This document shows, piece by piece, positions 17,802 to 24,858 of a stretch of DNA of 64,000 nucleotides. Both the position numbers and the translations under genes were made by a program. Source of the DNA: an uncultured bacterium (GTDB lineage: Bacteria; Cyanobacteriota; Vampirovibrionia; Gastranaerophilales; Gastranaerophilaceae). The stretch's first letter is position 1. Each line of letters starts with the position of its first letter. The stretch spans positions 62,001 through 126,000 of the forward strand of contig CACZCH010000003.1 of assembly GCA_902779645.1 (NCBI GenBank), read 5' to 3'. Under the pieces are notes generated by a model that was not told the origin of the DNA, ran no database searches, and worked only from the letters and a program-made list of their open reading frames with translations.

Positions 17802-18197
17802 ATGAACAAAAATATTATTTGGATTTTACTTATTTTCTTAGTCCCTATTGCCGTATATTTCGGTTTAACAAGAGAAAATCTAACACCTCCGCCAGCAGTT
17901 GCTCTTACAACAGGAGATGAGATAATAAAATTTTCTTCTCCGATGTGCTATGAATGTCAAGAGCTTGAAAAAGTTATGGCAGAAGTATTTCCAAGATACA
18001 ACGATAAGATTAATTTACGTAAAATAGACGTAACAAAGCATGATAAAAACGTTAAAGCCTTGATAAAAGAATACAATGTTACTCTTGTACCGACTACTGT
18101 ATTCAAAAACCAAGACGGTCGTGTTACAAGAAGAATAGAAGGCTCTATGCAGCCAAAAATTTTAGAAAATTACATAATAGAATTAATAAACGAGTAA
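17802..18197 (+). CDS. Membrane-anchored thioredoxin-like protein
   Basis: One N-terminal membrane helix (IIWILLIFLVPIAVYFGL) anchors a thioredoxin fold facing out of the cytosol. The redox motif is CYEC (in SSPMCYECQELEKV), followed by INLRKIDVTKHD and the cis-Pro region TLVPTTVFKNQDG. I choose the ATG at 17802, with AAAGGA 5 bp upstream, over the ATG at 17784. It lies 8 bp before a CcdA-type gene, the usual electron donor across the membrane, so it probably passes reducing power to periplasmic cysteines. Exact substrate unknown. Confidence 0.82.
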   Translation: MNKNIIWILLIFLVPIAVYFGLTRENLTPPPAVALTTGDEIIKFSSPMCYECQELEKVMAEVFPRYNDKINLRKIDVTKHDKNVKALIKEYNVTLVPTTVFKNQDGRVTRRIEGSMQPKILENYIIELINE

Positions 18198-18205
18198 GGT
18201 TATAT

Positions 18206-18874
18206 ATGTTACATTGGCTATTATTATTTGTATCAGCATTTTTAGGCGGTGTTATTGCTTCAATATCGCCCTGTTCGCTTGCAATGCTTCCTTTAATGAT
18301 TGGTTATGTCGGAGGTTGCTCTAAAGAAACTCCGTATAGAACATTTATTCAATTAAGTTGTTTTGTCTTAGGTACAGCAATTGTTTTTACGATAATCGGC
18401 ATAATTTGTGCAATTACGGGGAGTGTATTTGCTTCAGCTTTGGGTGGTTATTTTACCATTATTATGGCATCTTTGCTTTTTGTTATCGGGCTTAAGATTA
18501 CTGGTATATTGGACTTTGAGATACCTGTTATTATAAAATCAATGCCTCAAAATAACACAAGCTCGCTGGTTATATATCCTTTGCTTTTAGGTATAGCTTT
18601 CGCTCTTGCGGGAACACCCTGTTCTACTCCGATTTTAGCCGGAATAATGGTGTTTGCAGCTATGGGGAAAAATCTTCCGGCAGCTGTTATCATGCTGTTT
18701 TTATTCGCAATAGGGCAGGGATTAATTCTTATTATTGCCGGATTGTTTACATCAGGGTTAAAAAATATTAAAAAGTTTTCGCATATCACGGATAAAATTG
18801 TAAAAATCAGCGGTTGGTTAATAATTTTAGTTGCTATATACCTGTATTACAAAGTATTTTCACCATTAATATAA
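18206..18874 (+). CDS. ccdA: CcdA/DsbD-type transmembrane thiol electron carrier
   Basis: A 222-residue membrane protein with about six helices. The two redox cysteines sit in the expected helices: ASISPCSLAMLPLMIGY near residue 25 and AGTPCSTPILAGIM near residue 138. CcdA takes electrons from cytosolic thioredoxin and gives them to outward-facing thioredoxin-like proteins. The gene just upstream encodes such a protein, so the pair is a complete relay. In other bacteria CcdA serves cytochrome c maturation, but no such genes are visible here. Confidence 0.9.
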   Translation: MLHWLLLFVSAFLGGVIASISPCSLAMLPLMIGYVGGCSKETPYRTFIQLSCFVLGTAIVFTIIGIICAITGSVFASALGGYFTIIMASLLFVIGLKITGILDFEIPVIIKSMPQNNTSSLVIYPLLLGIAFALAGTPCSTPILAGIMVFAAMGKNLPAAVIMLFLFAIGQGLILIIAGLFTSGLKNIKKFSHITDKIVKISGWLIILVAIYLYYKVFSPLI

Positions 18875-18951
18875 ATAATTATGAACAAAAAGAATTTATT
18901 ATTTGTTTATTAAATGTTGATAGTTTAACTATGACTAAAAAGGAGAATACT

Positions 18952-19290
18952 ATGTCAGAAGAATTAAAATTAACAGAAGAAAAAGAACCTAAATGTTTTT
19001 GTCAAAGCAAAGGGTTTAGAAAGTTTTTAGTAATTGCACTTGGTACATTTGTAGGTGTGTATTCTGCATTAAGTTTGTTCGCAGCAATTCATAAACCGCA
19101 AATCCCGCCATGCCCATTCGGTGGTTTCTATGCTCCTCCTGCACCTATGGCTGCTCCATGTCCATTTAAAAATCATAGAGAACATTTCGATAAGGGCTTT
19201 ATAGGTGATAGAGGTGATTTTCAAAAAGCAGTAAGAGGAGATAAAAAAATCGCTCCTTTTGATAAAGACAGATTCGATGATAAAGATTAA
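18952..19290 (+). CDS. Small membrane protein with external Cys-Pro-Phe motifs
   Basis: A 112-residue protein of no family I recognise. It has a short cytosolic start with CFC (residues 18-20), one membrane helix (FLVIALGTFVGVYSALSLFAAI, about 27-48), then an outside segment with two CPF motifs separated by a Pro/Ala-rich linker (PCPFGGFYAPP, APCPFKN) and a highly charged C terminus rich in Asp, Lys, Arg. I start at the ATG with AGGAG 9 bp upstream. It follows ccdA by 77 bp and ends before an intrinsic terminator. Its two external cysteines make it a plausible target of the preceding relay (inference). Confidence 0.72.
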   Translation: MSEELKLTEEKEPKCFCQSKGFRKFLVIALGTFVGVYSALSLFAAIHKPQIPPCPFGGFYAPPAPMAAPCPFKNHREHFDKGFIGDRGDFQKAVRGDKKIAPFDKDRFDDKD

Positions 19291-19307
19291 CTTTATGCAA
19301 TATTAAT

Positions 19308-19350
19308 AAAAAGATTGTTGTTTGATTCAAACAACAATCTTTTTATTTTA
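19308..19350 (+). terminator. Intrinsic terminator after the Cys-Pro-Phe protein
   Basis: A long stem (AAAAAGATTGTTGTTT with its complement around a 5-base loop) ends in TTTTTATTTTA. It closes the thioredoxin-ccdA unit. Confidence 0.88.
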
Positions 19351-19439
19351 CTATTAAATATTTAATATATATCTCATGCATGTCGTTTGTATACAGTTTT
19401 AAGTTGTGTAACAATTTAAAAAATTTTTCTTAAAAAAAG

Positions 19440-19625
19440 GCAATTTCTGAAGATAAAAATACTTTATATATATGTAAGACGAAATTAAAAGGATGGAAAA
19501 ACAAAAACAAAGGTTAAGGTAAATAAACCAAAACCTTTATAAAACAAGACTTTTTATACTCTCTCTTAATATCCTCGTGTTTATTTAATGTTGCTAATTA
19601 TTCGTTAGCAACTTTTCTTTATTTC
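19440..19625 (+). ncRNA. Candidate small RNA or peptide-coding transcript
   Basis: This part of the 395-bp gap between two gene ends has no gene, but it ends in a clear intrinsic terminator (GTTGCTAA, 7-base loop, TTAGCAAC, then TTTTCTTTATTT at 19590-19625). An AT-rich box (TATATATA near 19465) could be a -10 region. A 9-codon frame starts at 19493 with AAAAGG before it. A terminator with no upstream gene on this strand suggests a short transcript. Unproven. Confidence 0.4.
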
Positions 19626-19657
19626 AAAGCCTCCTAAATAATTATTTAGGAGGCTTT
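19626..19657 (-). terminator. Stem-loop after speE
   Basis: A perfect inverted repeat (AAAGCCTCCTAAATAA with its complement) lies 29 bp past the speE stop. It probably ends the minus-strand speE transcript, though the T-run is poor. Confidence 0.65.
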
Positions 19658-19685
19658 AAAGAATAATATTGAAAATATTTACACT

Positions 19686-20558
19686 TTATAATAATTCTTT
19701 TAAATAATTTGGAAGAGCAAATCTTGCGTTGTGGTATTCTTTGTTATAGATTTTGCAAGTTTTAGTGATTGCTTCGCCGCGTCTTTCGTCGTAGTAAGAA
19801 AGCGGTTTAACATCTTCCGAACAGAAAGCCCATGCCCAGTATCCTCCCGGGTATGTTGGGATATTGGAAGTATAAGTTGAAACAATAGGGAATACTCTCT
19901 TAAGTTGAGTGTACATTTTTTTAATTTCTTCTTTGTTTGTAAATGGTGATTCTGACTGAGCAACCATTATACCGCCTTTTTTCATTGAGCGTTTCACGTT
20001 TGTATAGAATTCGTCAGTGAACAAACCTTCTCCCGGTCCCATTGGGTCTGTTGAATCAATCAAAACTATATCAAACATATTTTCTTTATCTTTAATATAT
20101 TCAATAGCATCTTCTACTAAGATTTCACATTTTGGGTTATCAAGTTCGCAAGAGATTGTTGGCAGATATTTTTTGCAGGCATCAATAACCATACCGTCTA
20201 TTTCACAGAGAACAACTTTTTCTACTGTATCGTGTTTAAGAACTTCTCTGACTGTTCCGCCGTCACCTCCGCCTATAACAAGAACTGTTTTTGGACATGG
20301 ATGCTGCATCATAGGAATATGAGCAATCATTTCGTGATAATGGAATTCATCACCCTCTGTTGTCATCATTAAGTCATCAAGAGTAAGAACTCTTCCGAGT
20401 TTAGAATCTGTATCAAAGATTTCTACTTTTTGGAACTTTGATTGCTCAGAAAACAAAATGTCTTTTGTTTTTATAGCAATTCCATATCCTCCCGGAGTTA
20501 TTTCTTTATAAATATTTTGTTCTTTATCTATGCCTTGTAAAACTATTGTTTGTGTCAT
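19686..20558 (-). CDS. speE: Spermidine synthase SpeE
   Basis: Transfers aminopropyl from decarboxylated SAM to putrescine. Seen in the 290 residues: the N-terminal tetramer domain, LGRVLTLDDLMMTTEGDEF, YHEMIAHIPMMQHP, the nucleotide site VLVIGGGDGGTVREVLKH, CEIDGMVIDACKKYLP and the active-site DIVLIDSTDPMGPGEGLF. Length and motifs are canonical. The start lies 1 bp after the stop of the HIT gene, so the two are translationally linked. Confidence 0.96.
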   Translation of the reverse strand: MTQTIVLQGIDKEQNIYKEITPGGYGIAIKTKDILFSEQSKFQKVEIFDTDSKLGRVLTLDDLMMTTEGDEFHYHEMIAHIPMMQHPCPKTVLVIGGGDGGTVREVLKHDTVEKVVLCEIDGMVIDACKKYLPTISCELDNPKCEILVEDAIEYIKDKENMFDIVLIDSTDPMGPGEGLFTDEFYTNVKRSMKKGGIMVAQSESPFTNKEEIKKMYTQLKRVFPIVSTYTSNIPTYPGGYWAWAFCSEDVKPLSYYDERRGEAITKTCKIYNKEYHNARFALPNYLKELL

Positions 20559-20559
20559 T

Positions 20560-20877
20560 TTAAACTATTCCTCCTGAAAGTATATGTATATGCAGATGGA
20601 AAACTTCCTGTCCTGCTTCTTTACCTGTATTTATTACTGTTCTGTACGATTTAATACCGAGTTTTTTTGTAACTTCTTTTACTGTCATCATTAATTTCCC
20701 TAACAATTTTTCATCATCAAGTTCATTTAATGACTCAACATGCATTCTCGGAACGACAAGAAGATGAATATTTGCTTTTGGATTAATATCTTTAAATACA
20801 ACTGCGTATTCGTTTTCATATACAAATTCGGTACCGAACTCACCGTTTATAATTTTGCAAAATATACAATTATCCAT
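20560..20877 (-). CDS. HIT family (HINT-like) nucleotide hydrolase
   Basis: A 105-residue histidine-triad protein. The N terminus DNCIFCKIINGEF has the usual Cys pair, and the catalytic triad is in QEVFHLHIHILSGG (HxHxH). Bacterial HINT proteins cleave nucleoside phosphoramidates such as aminoacyl-AMP adducts. It lies directly upstream of speE and after an ankyrin gene in a minus-strand unit. Length is a little short because the C-terminal loop is reduced. Confidence 0.92.
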   Translation of the reverse strand: MDNCIFCKIINGEFGTEFVYENEYAVVFKDINPKANIHLLVVPRMHVESLNELDDEKLLGKLMMTVKEVTKKLGIKSYRTVINTGKEAGQEVFHLHIHILSGGIV

Positions 20878-20896
20878 TATATTTATCCTTTTACCC

Positions 20897-21478
20897 TTAC
20901 TGTTTTTTATAATTAGTTAAAATCAAATCTTTTAGTGTGCTGTCATTAAGTTTTAATGCTTTTTTTAATGAAGCTTCATCAACATCTGCACCTGATTTGA
21001 CAAGAAGAGTTGATATTTCTTCGCTCTTTTTAGAAAGTGCTAAAGTCAGCATACTTTTTCCTGTCGACATGTCATTAACTTTTGCTCCGTGCTTAATAAG
21101 GACTTTTACTGTGTTAACATTTTGAGTTGATATAGCAAGCGCCATTAGAGACTTCCCGTTAATTTGTTGGTTTGGGTCTACTCCTGCTGTTAGAAGCTTA
21201 TCAACAATTTCAGGTTTATTTAATTTTATTGCCCAGTATACGGCAGGCATTTTCAAAATAGTAGTATTCGGGTCATAACCTGAAGCTATGAATAAACTTA
21301 TTACATCTTTATCACCATTTTTAACTGCCTTAAGAATCCCTGTAGCATTGTAGTTATAATTTTTTTGAATGATTTGTTTGATAATTTGCTCTTTCGGAGT
21401 CAAATCATCAGAAGCATTAACCGATATTGCTCCAAAAATGAGAACTGATATTAAACTAACAGTCAGTAATTTTTTCAT
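20897..21478 (-). CDS. Exported ankyrin-repeat protein
   Basis: A signal peptide covers residues 1-22 (hydrophobic core LTVSLISVLIFGAISVNA, then SDD). The rest is four to five ankyrin repeats, visible as GDKDVISLFIASGYDPN, NKPEIVDKLLTAGVDPN, QNVNTVKVLIKHGAKVN and KSEEISTLLVKSGADVD. It is therefore a periplasmic or exported binding scaffold; partner unknown. It is in line with the HIT and speE genes (19-bp gap). Confidence 0.88.
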   Translation of the reverse strand: MKKLLTVSLISVLIFGAISVNASDDLTPKEQIIKQIIQKNYNYNATGILKAVKNGDKDVISLFIASGYDPNTTILKMPAVYWAIKLNKPEIVDKLLTAGVDPNQQINGKSLMALAISTQNVNTVKVLIKHGAKVNDMSTGKSMLTLALSKKSEEISTLLVKSGADVDEASLKKALKLNDSTLKDLILTNYKKQ

Positions 21479-21521
21479 ACACTTCCCTCCTTAAAAATTA
21501 TATCATGATTATTTAATAAAA

Positions 21522-21983
21522 TTAGATTGATTCCGATAAATTATCCTGCTTATATGCATTAACTCCAAGTTTGTCACAGCGTTCATTATATGGGTGTCCT
21601 GCATGTCCTTTTACCCATTCAAATTTATATTCATGCCCCTGCATTGCTTTCAAGAGCCTTTGCCAAAGTTCAACATTTTTGACGTTTTTCCAATTTTTCT
21701 TAACCCAGCCGTCAATCCATTTTTTGTTAAATGCATCACATACGTATTTTGAATCTGATACAATTGTGACATCTGCAGGTTTTTTTAGTGCTTCAAAGCC
21801 CACAATCACGGCTAATAATTCCATTTGGTTATTTGTAACGTGTTTGTATCCTGCGGAAAATTCTTTTTCGTGTTTTATGCCGTTGGAATCAACATAAACC
21901 AAAATTGCGCCGTATCCTCCGGGTCCTGGGTTCCCGCTGCATGCCCCGTCTGTGTATAGAGTTACTTTAACTTTGTCTGTCAT
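21522..21983 (-). CDS. rnhA: Ribonuclease HI
   Basis: Cuts RNA in RNA:DNA hybrids. All catalytic acids are visible: Asp in LYTDGACSGNPGPGGYGA, Glu in NNQMELLAVIVG, Asp in IVSDSKYVCDAF, and the late HAGHPYNERCDKL with His and Asp. The basic protrusion (KKWIDGWVKKNWKNVKN) is present. At 153 residues it has the standard length. It follows a terminator and heads the minus-strand unit that runs to speE. Confidence 0.97.
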   Translation of the reverse strand: MTDKVKVTLYTDGACSGNPGPGGYGAILVYVDSNGIKHEKEFSAGYKHVTNNQMELLAVIVGFEALKKPADVTIVSDSKYVCDAFNKKWIDGWVKKNWKNVKNVELWQRLLKAMQGHEYKFEWVKGHAGHPYNERCDKLGVNAYKQDNLSESI

Positions 21984-22001
21984 AAGTACAATTAATGCAT
22001 A

Positions 22002-22033
22002 AAAATACCCTCTTGTATATAAGAGGGTATTTT
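22002..22033 (-). terminator. Bidirectional-type terminator between HEAT-like gene and rnhA
   Basis: AAAATACCCTCTT, a 6-base loop and AAGAGGGTATTTT: a perfect 13-bp stem with A and T runs on both sides. It ends the minus-strand gene at 22058-22339. Confidence 0.88.
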
Positions 22034-22057
22034 ATGTTCATCAAAATTTTATTCAGC

Positions 22058-22339
22058 CTATGCAGCAACGCCTTGGATTTCAGAGATAAGATATTTAGCA
22101 ACCCATTCAAAATCTTTGTTGCAGCTTGCAGCTTTTTTAAGGTATTCAACAGAAGCTTCACCGATTCTGATAAGTGTCATAGCAGCAACACCTCTTTTTA
22201 CACCTTTAACTGTTTGAAGTTGGTTAACGAGTTCAGGAACTACTACTGAACCTTTATCTACCAAAATGTTTTCAAGCTGGTTTTTAGTTGTATTATCTGC
22301 TGTTTCTAACTTATTAAGAATTTCAGTAACTGTTGACAT
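22058..22339 (-). CDS. Small HEAT-like helical protein
   Basis: A 93-residue, all-helical protein with HEAT-like repeats (VVVPELVNQLQTVKGVKRGVA, MTLIRIGEASVEYLKKA). No catalytic motif. Such short HEAT proteins mediate protein contacts, and in cyanobacteria similar repeats occur in phycobilin lyases, but nothing ties this one to pigments. It is a single gene with its own promoter and terminator, suggesting steady independent expression. Function unknown. Confidence 0.75.
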   Translation of the reverse strand: MSTVTEILNKLETADNTTKNQLENILVDKGSVVVPELVNQLQTVKGVKRGVAAMTLIRIGEASVEYLKKAASCNKDFEWVAKYLISEIQGVAA

Positions 22340-22378
22340 TTCTATCTCCTTCTAAATTTATTTTTCATTTGCAATTTT

Positions 22379-22406
22379 ATTATAGACTAAATTTTTACAA
22401 AATTAA
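22379..22406 (-). promoter_or_regulatory. Promoter for the small HEAT-like gene
   Basis: On the minus strand TTAATT and TATAAT are 16 bp apart, and the -10 box lies about 40 bp before the ATG, which has AGAAGGAG as ribosome-binding site. Confidence 0.5.
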
Positions 22407-22465
22407 GATTTCTTTGCATAATCTTAATATCATCTTAAACTCTTCTTTACATCTCGCATAACTAC

Positions 22466-22494
22466 TTGATAAATAGAGGGTTTTAGGATAAAAT
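22466..22494 (+). promoter_or_regulatory. Promoter for the 22.6-29.5 kb operon
   Basis: TTGATA and TAAAAT with a 17-bp spacer, 84 bp before the first gene. It is the only good promoter I see ahead of the tightly packed plus-strand run up to rubredoxin. Confidence 0.6.
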
Positions 22495-22578
22495 CAAGAT
22501 AATGAATTTTCCGTTTAATGGTGTAAATATATTTTGTAAATATAAAGAGCAAAATATAAGATTAAATGAAAGGGGTTT

Positions 22579-24174
22579 ATGAATAAGATTCAGATAAAAG
22601 CAGAGGTTTTGGCTACGCTTACGGCGTTAGCTACGACGACAAAACCTGATCCGGCTCTAATCACGGATTTGAGAAATATAGAAGATAAAAAAGCGGTTCT
22701 TGATATCTTGATAAGAGAGCTTATTACAGCGCCTGAACAAAAGGCAATGCTTGTATGCTGGCTTTTAACAGAGCTGATTGATAAAGACATGCTCTCAGAT
22801 GAACTGTGGAACGTAATTAAGGCTCCTGAATATAATGACCATGTTAAGATGATTGCGTTTAACATGCTCAAAGATTTGGGTAATAAAGTTGATTATGATG
22901 TTATAAGCGGGTACTTCGAACAGTTTAATGAGCTTATTAATGAAGAAACAAAGCAACTCCTTGAAACAGCTATAATGAACCCTGAAGCACAAATTGATTT
23001 TATGGATTTTCTGAATGCAATTTCCGATAATGACAAAATTACCTTAATAAAATCACTTGAAGAAGACTATGCAGACGATAGTCTTGCAAATATTCTGATT
23101 CCTGTATTTTTGTACTATATGGACTCTGAGGTCGGATTTACAGCTTTAGAGATTTTGGGCAGAACAAAATCTCAGCTTGCTTATCACGCAATAGAAAAAG
23201 CTAAGTCTTTTGCCCCGCAATCATTGCATAGCAGAATGAACAAAGCGTTATCCGAACTAAAGATGTCCGGTATAAGAGTTGATAAAACAGAAGAATTTTA
23301 CAAAAATATTCTAAAAGAATCTAAACCTTATAAAACTTATGTTTCATTTCCTGATGGGCACGGAAATATGGCGATTATTTTCTCAAGAAAAAGAGAAAAC
23401 GGATCTCTCCAGTTCTTGGCAATAGTTGTAAATCCAAGATATGGAATTTTAGATGCATTTGGCTTCCATACGATGACTGAGCAGGATTTTTATAGAGTCG
23501 TCGATAAATTTTATAATTATCAGGAAAGATATGATGTCAAGCCGGAAATAGTTAAGCATATTTTGAATCAGGCGGAAGAAAATTCTCATGCAAATGACGA
23601 ACCAATCCCTTACGAATATATTTGCTGGCAAAGCATTCTGCTTGATATTACACCTGAACGTCCTGAACTTGATATTGAGAAAAAAGAACTTAATCAAAAA
23701 GATATTGATAAGCTATGTTTGAGTGAATACGTTCAGAACTGGTTTTTTGATGAAATTACATCCGATACTTTTGCAAGTTTTATTGAGAAGTTGTCAGAAG
23801 AGTATAAGAAAAATAACTTTAATGTAGATGCCGATAAATTTATTGCGGATCATTATGATGAAATTTATACCGCGCCCGAGCTTGCTTATAAGCTTGTAAC
23901 ATTTAGTCTTGCGGCTTATTTAAGATACACTAAAGGTGATATAGAACTGGCTCAAATATTCTATTCATTAGGTACAAATTATCAGTTCTTGACTAATATT
24001 GTACGGAAAAGTATTTATGAATATTATGTCGGATTAAGATACGTTCTTAAGAATAAACAGAAAACCAAGAATGCTTTTCAAACTAAAACTTCCCAAGAAG
24101 GTGCTGATTTTAAACTGCTTCAATTGGATTTGATTATATCGAGCATAGAAGCAAGGTGGGTTGATAATGCATAA
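22579..24174 (+). CDS. Large helical protein of unknown function, head of ruvX-tilS operon
   Basis: I do not recognise this 531-residue protein. The first 240 residues are helical with HEAT-like periodicity (ALITDLRNIEDKKAVLDILI, HVKMIAFNMLKDLG, GFTALEILGRTKSQLAYHA). A middle alpha/beta segment (YVSFPDGHGNMAIIFSRKRE, LQFLAIVVNPRYGILDAFGF) looks like a separate domain, and the C-terminal 200 residues are helical again. There is no signal peptide or membrane helix. AAAGGGG precedes the ATG. The 3' end overlaps ruvX by 8 bp, so it is co-translated with housekeeping genes. Confidence 0.75.
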   Translation: MNKIQIKAEVLATLTALATTTKPDPALITDLRNIEDKKAVLDILIRELITAPEQKAMLVCWLLTELIDKDMLSDELWNVIKAPEYNDHVKMIAFNMLKDLGNKVDYDVISGYFEQFNELINEETKQLLETAIMNPEAQIDFMDFLNAISDNDKITLIKSLEEDYADDSLANILIPVFLYYMDSEVGFTALEILGRTKSQLAYHAIEKAKSFAPQSLHSRMNKALSELKMSGIRVDKTEEFYKNILKESKPYKTYVSFPDGHGNMAIIFSRKRENGSLQFLAIVVNPRYGILDAFGFHTMTEQDFYRVVDKFYNYQERYDVKPEIVKHILNQAEENSHANDEPIPYEYICWQSILLDITPERPELDIEKKELNQKDIDKLCLSEYVQNWFFDEITSDTFASFIEKLSEEYKKNNFNVDADKFIADHYDEIYTAPELAYKLVTFSLAAYLRYTKGDIELAQIFYSLGTNYQFLTNIVRKSIYEYYVGLRYVLKNKQKTKNAFQTKTSQEGADFKLLQLDLIISSIEARWVDNA

Positions 24175-24565
24175 AATAATGGCGCTTGATGTTGGGACAA
24201 AACGAATAGGTATAGCATTGAGCGATTTTTTGCATGTTATTGCAACTGCGCATTCTACAATTTCAAGACAGCCTGAGAAAAAGGCGCTTGAGGAAATCCA
24301 AAGGATTGCAAAAGAAAACCATGTTGAGAAGATTGTTGTGGGGCTTCCTAAAAACATGGATGGTTCAATCGGGTTTCAGGGACAGGATTGTATAGATTTT
24401 TCACAAAAAATTATTGGTTTTGATATAATATTAGAAGATGAAAGGCTGACTTCCGAAGAAGCTGAAAGCAGACTTCGGGCGAGGAAAGTTGATTTCAGAA
24501 AAAATAAGGGACTTGTGGATATGGAAAGTGCCTGTGTGATACTTGAACAATATTTAGGACGGTAA
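24167..24565 (+). CDS. ruvX: Holliday junction resolvase-like RuvX/YqgF
   Basis: RuvX/YqgF is an RNase H-fold nuclease implicated in 16S rRNA processing and, in E. coli annotation, Holliday junction cleavage. Motifs: MALDVGTKRIGIALSD at the start, KIVVGLPKNMDGSIG, DERLTSEEAESRL and the closing DMESACVILEQYL. I place the start at the ATG at 24167, after AAGGTGGG; a TTG at 24161 would add two residues. Length (132) fits. It is followed after 3 bp by a DUF1292 gene, the same pairing known as yrrK-yrzB in Firmicutes. Confidence 0.95.
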   Translation: MHKIMALDVGTKRIGIALSDFLHVIATAHSTISRQPEKKALEEIQRIAKENHVEKIVVGLPKNMDGSIGFQGQDCIDFSQKIIGFDIILEDERLTSEEAESRLRARKVDFRKNKGLVDMESACVILEQYLGR

Positions 24566-24568
24566 ATT

Positions 24569-24856
24569 ATGAGTGAAGAACAACAAGAACAACAATTTGT
24601 AGAAGTTTTATGGGAAGACGGAAGTAAAATTAATTGTGAAATCTATGATGTAATAGATTATGAAAACAAGACGTATGCTCTTTTAATTCCTCAAGACGAA
24701 GATAGTGAAGAAGAGGAAGAAATGATTGTCATGGAATACGTAGAAGAAGATGAAGACAACGGATTCTTTAAAACGATTGAAGATGAGGACGAATTTAACA
24801 GAGTTTGTGAATATGTTCAATCTCTTGAAGAAGAATTTGATGACGAGGAAGAATAG
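24569..24856 (+). CDS. DUF1292 acidic protein (YrzB-like)
   Basis: A 95-residue, very acidic protein with the DUF1292 pattern: a first strand pair with DGS (VEVLWEDGSKINCEIYDVI), YENKTYALLIPQDE, and a C-terminal helix FNRVCEYVQSLEEEFDD. Its function is unknown in all bacteria, but the link with ruvX/yqgF is conserved in Firmicutes, which suggests a shared role in RNA processing (inference). Confidence 0.88.
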   Translation: MSEEQQEQQFVEVLWEDGSKINCEIYDVIDYENKTYALLIPQDEDSEEEEEMIVMEYVEEDEDNGFFKTIEDEDEFNRVCEYVQSLEEEFDDEEE

Positions 24857-24858
24857 TT

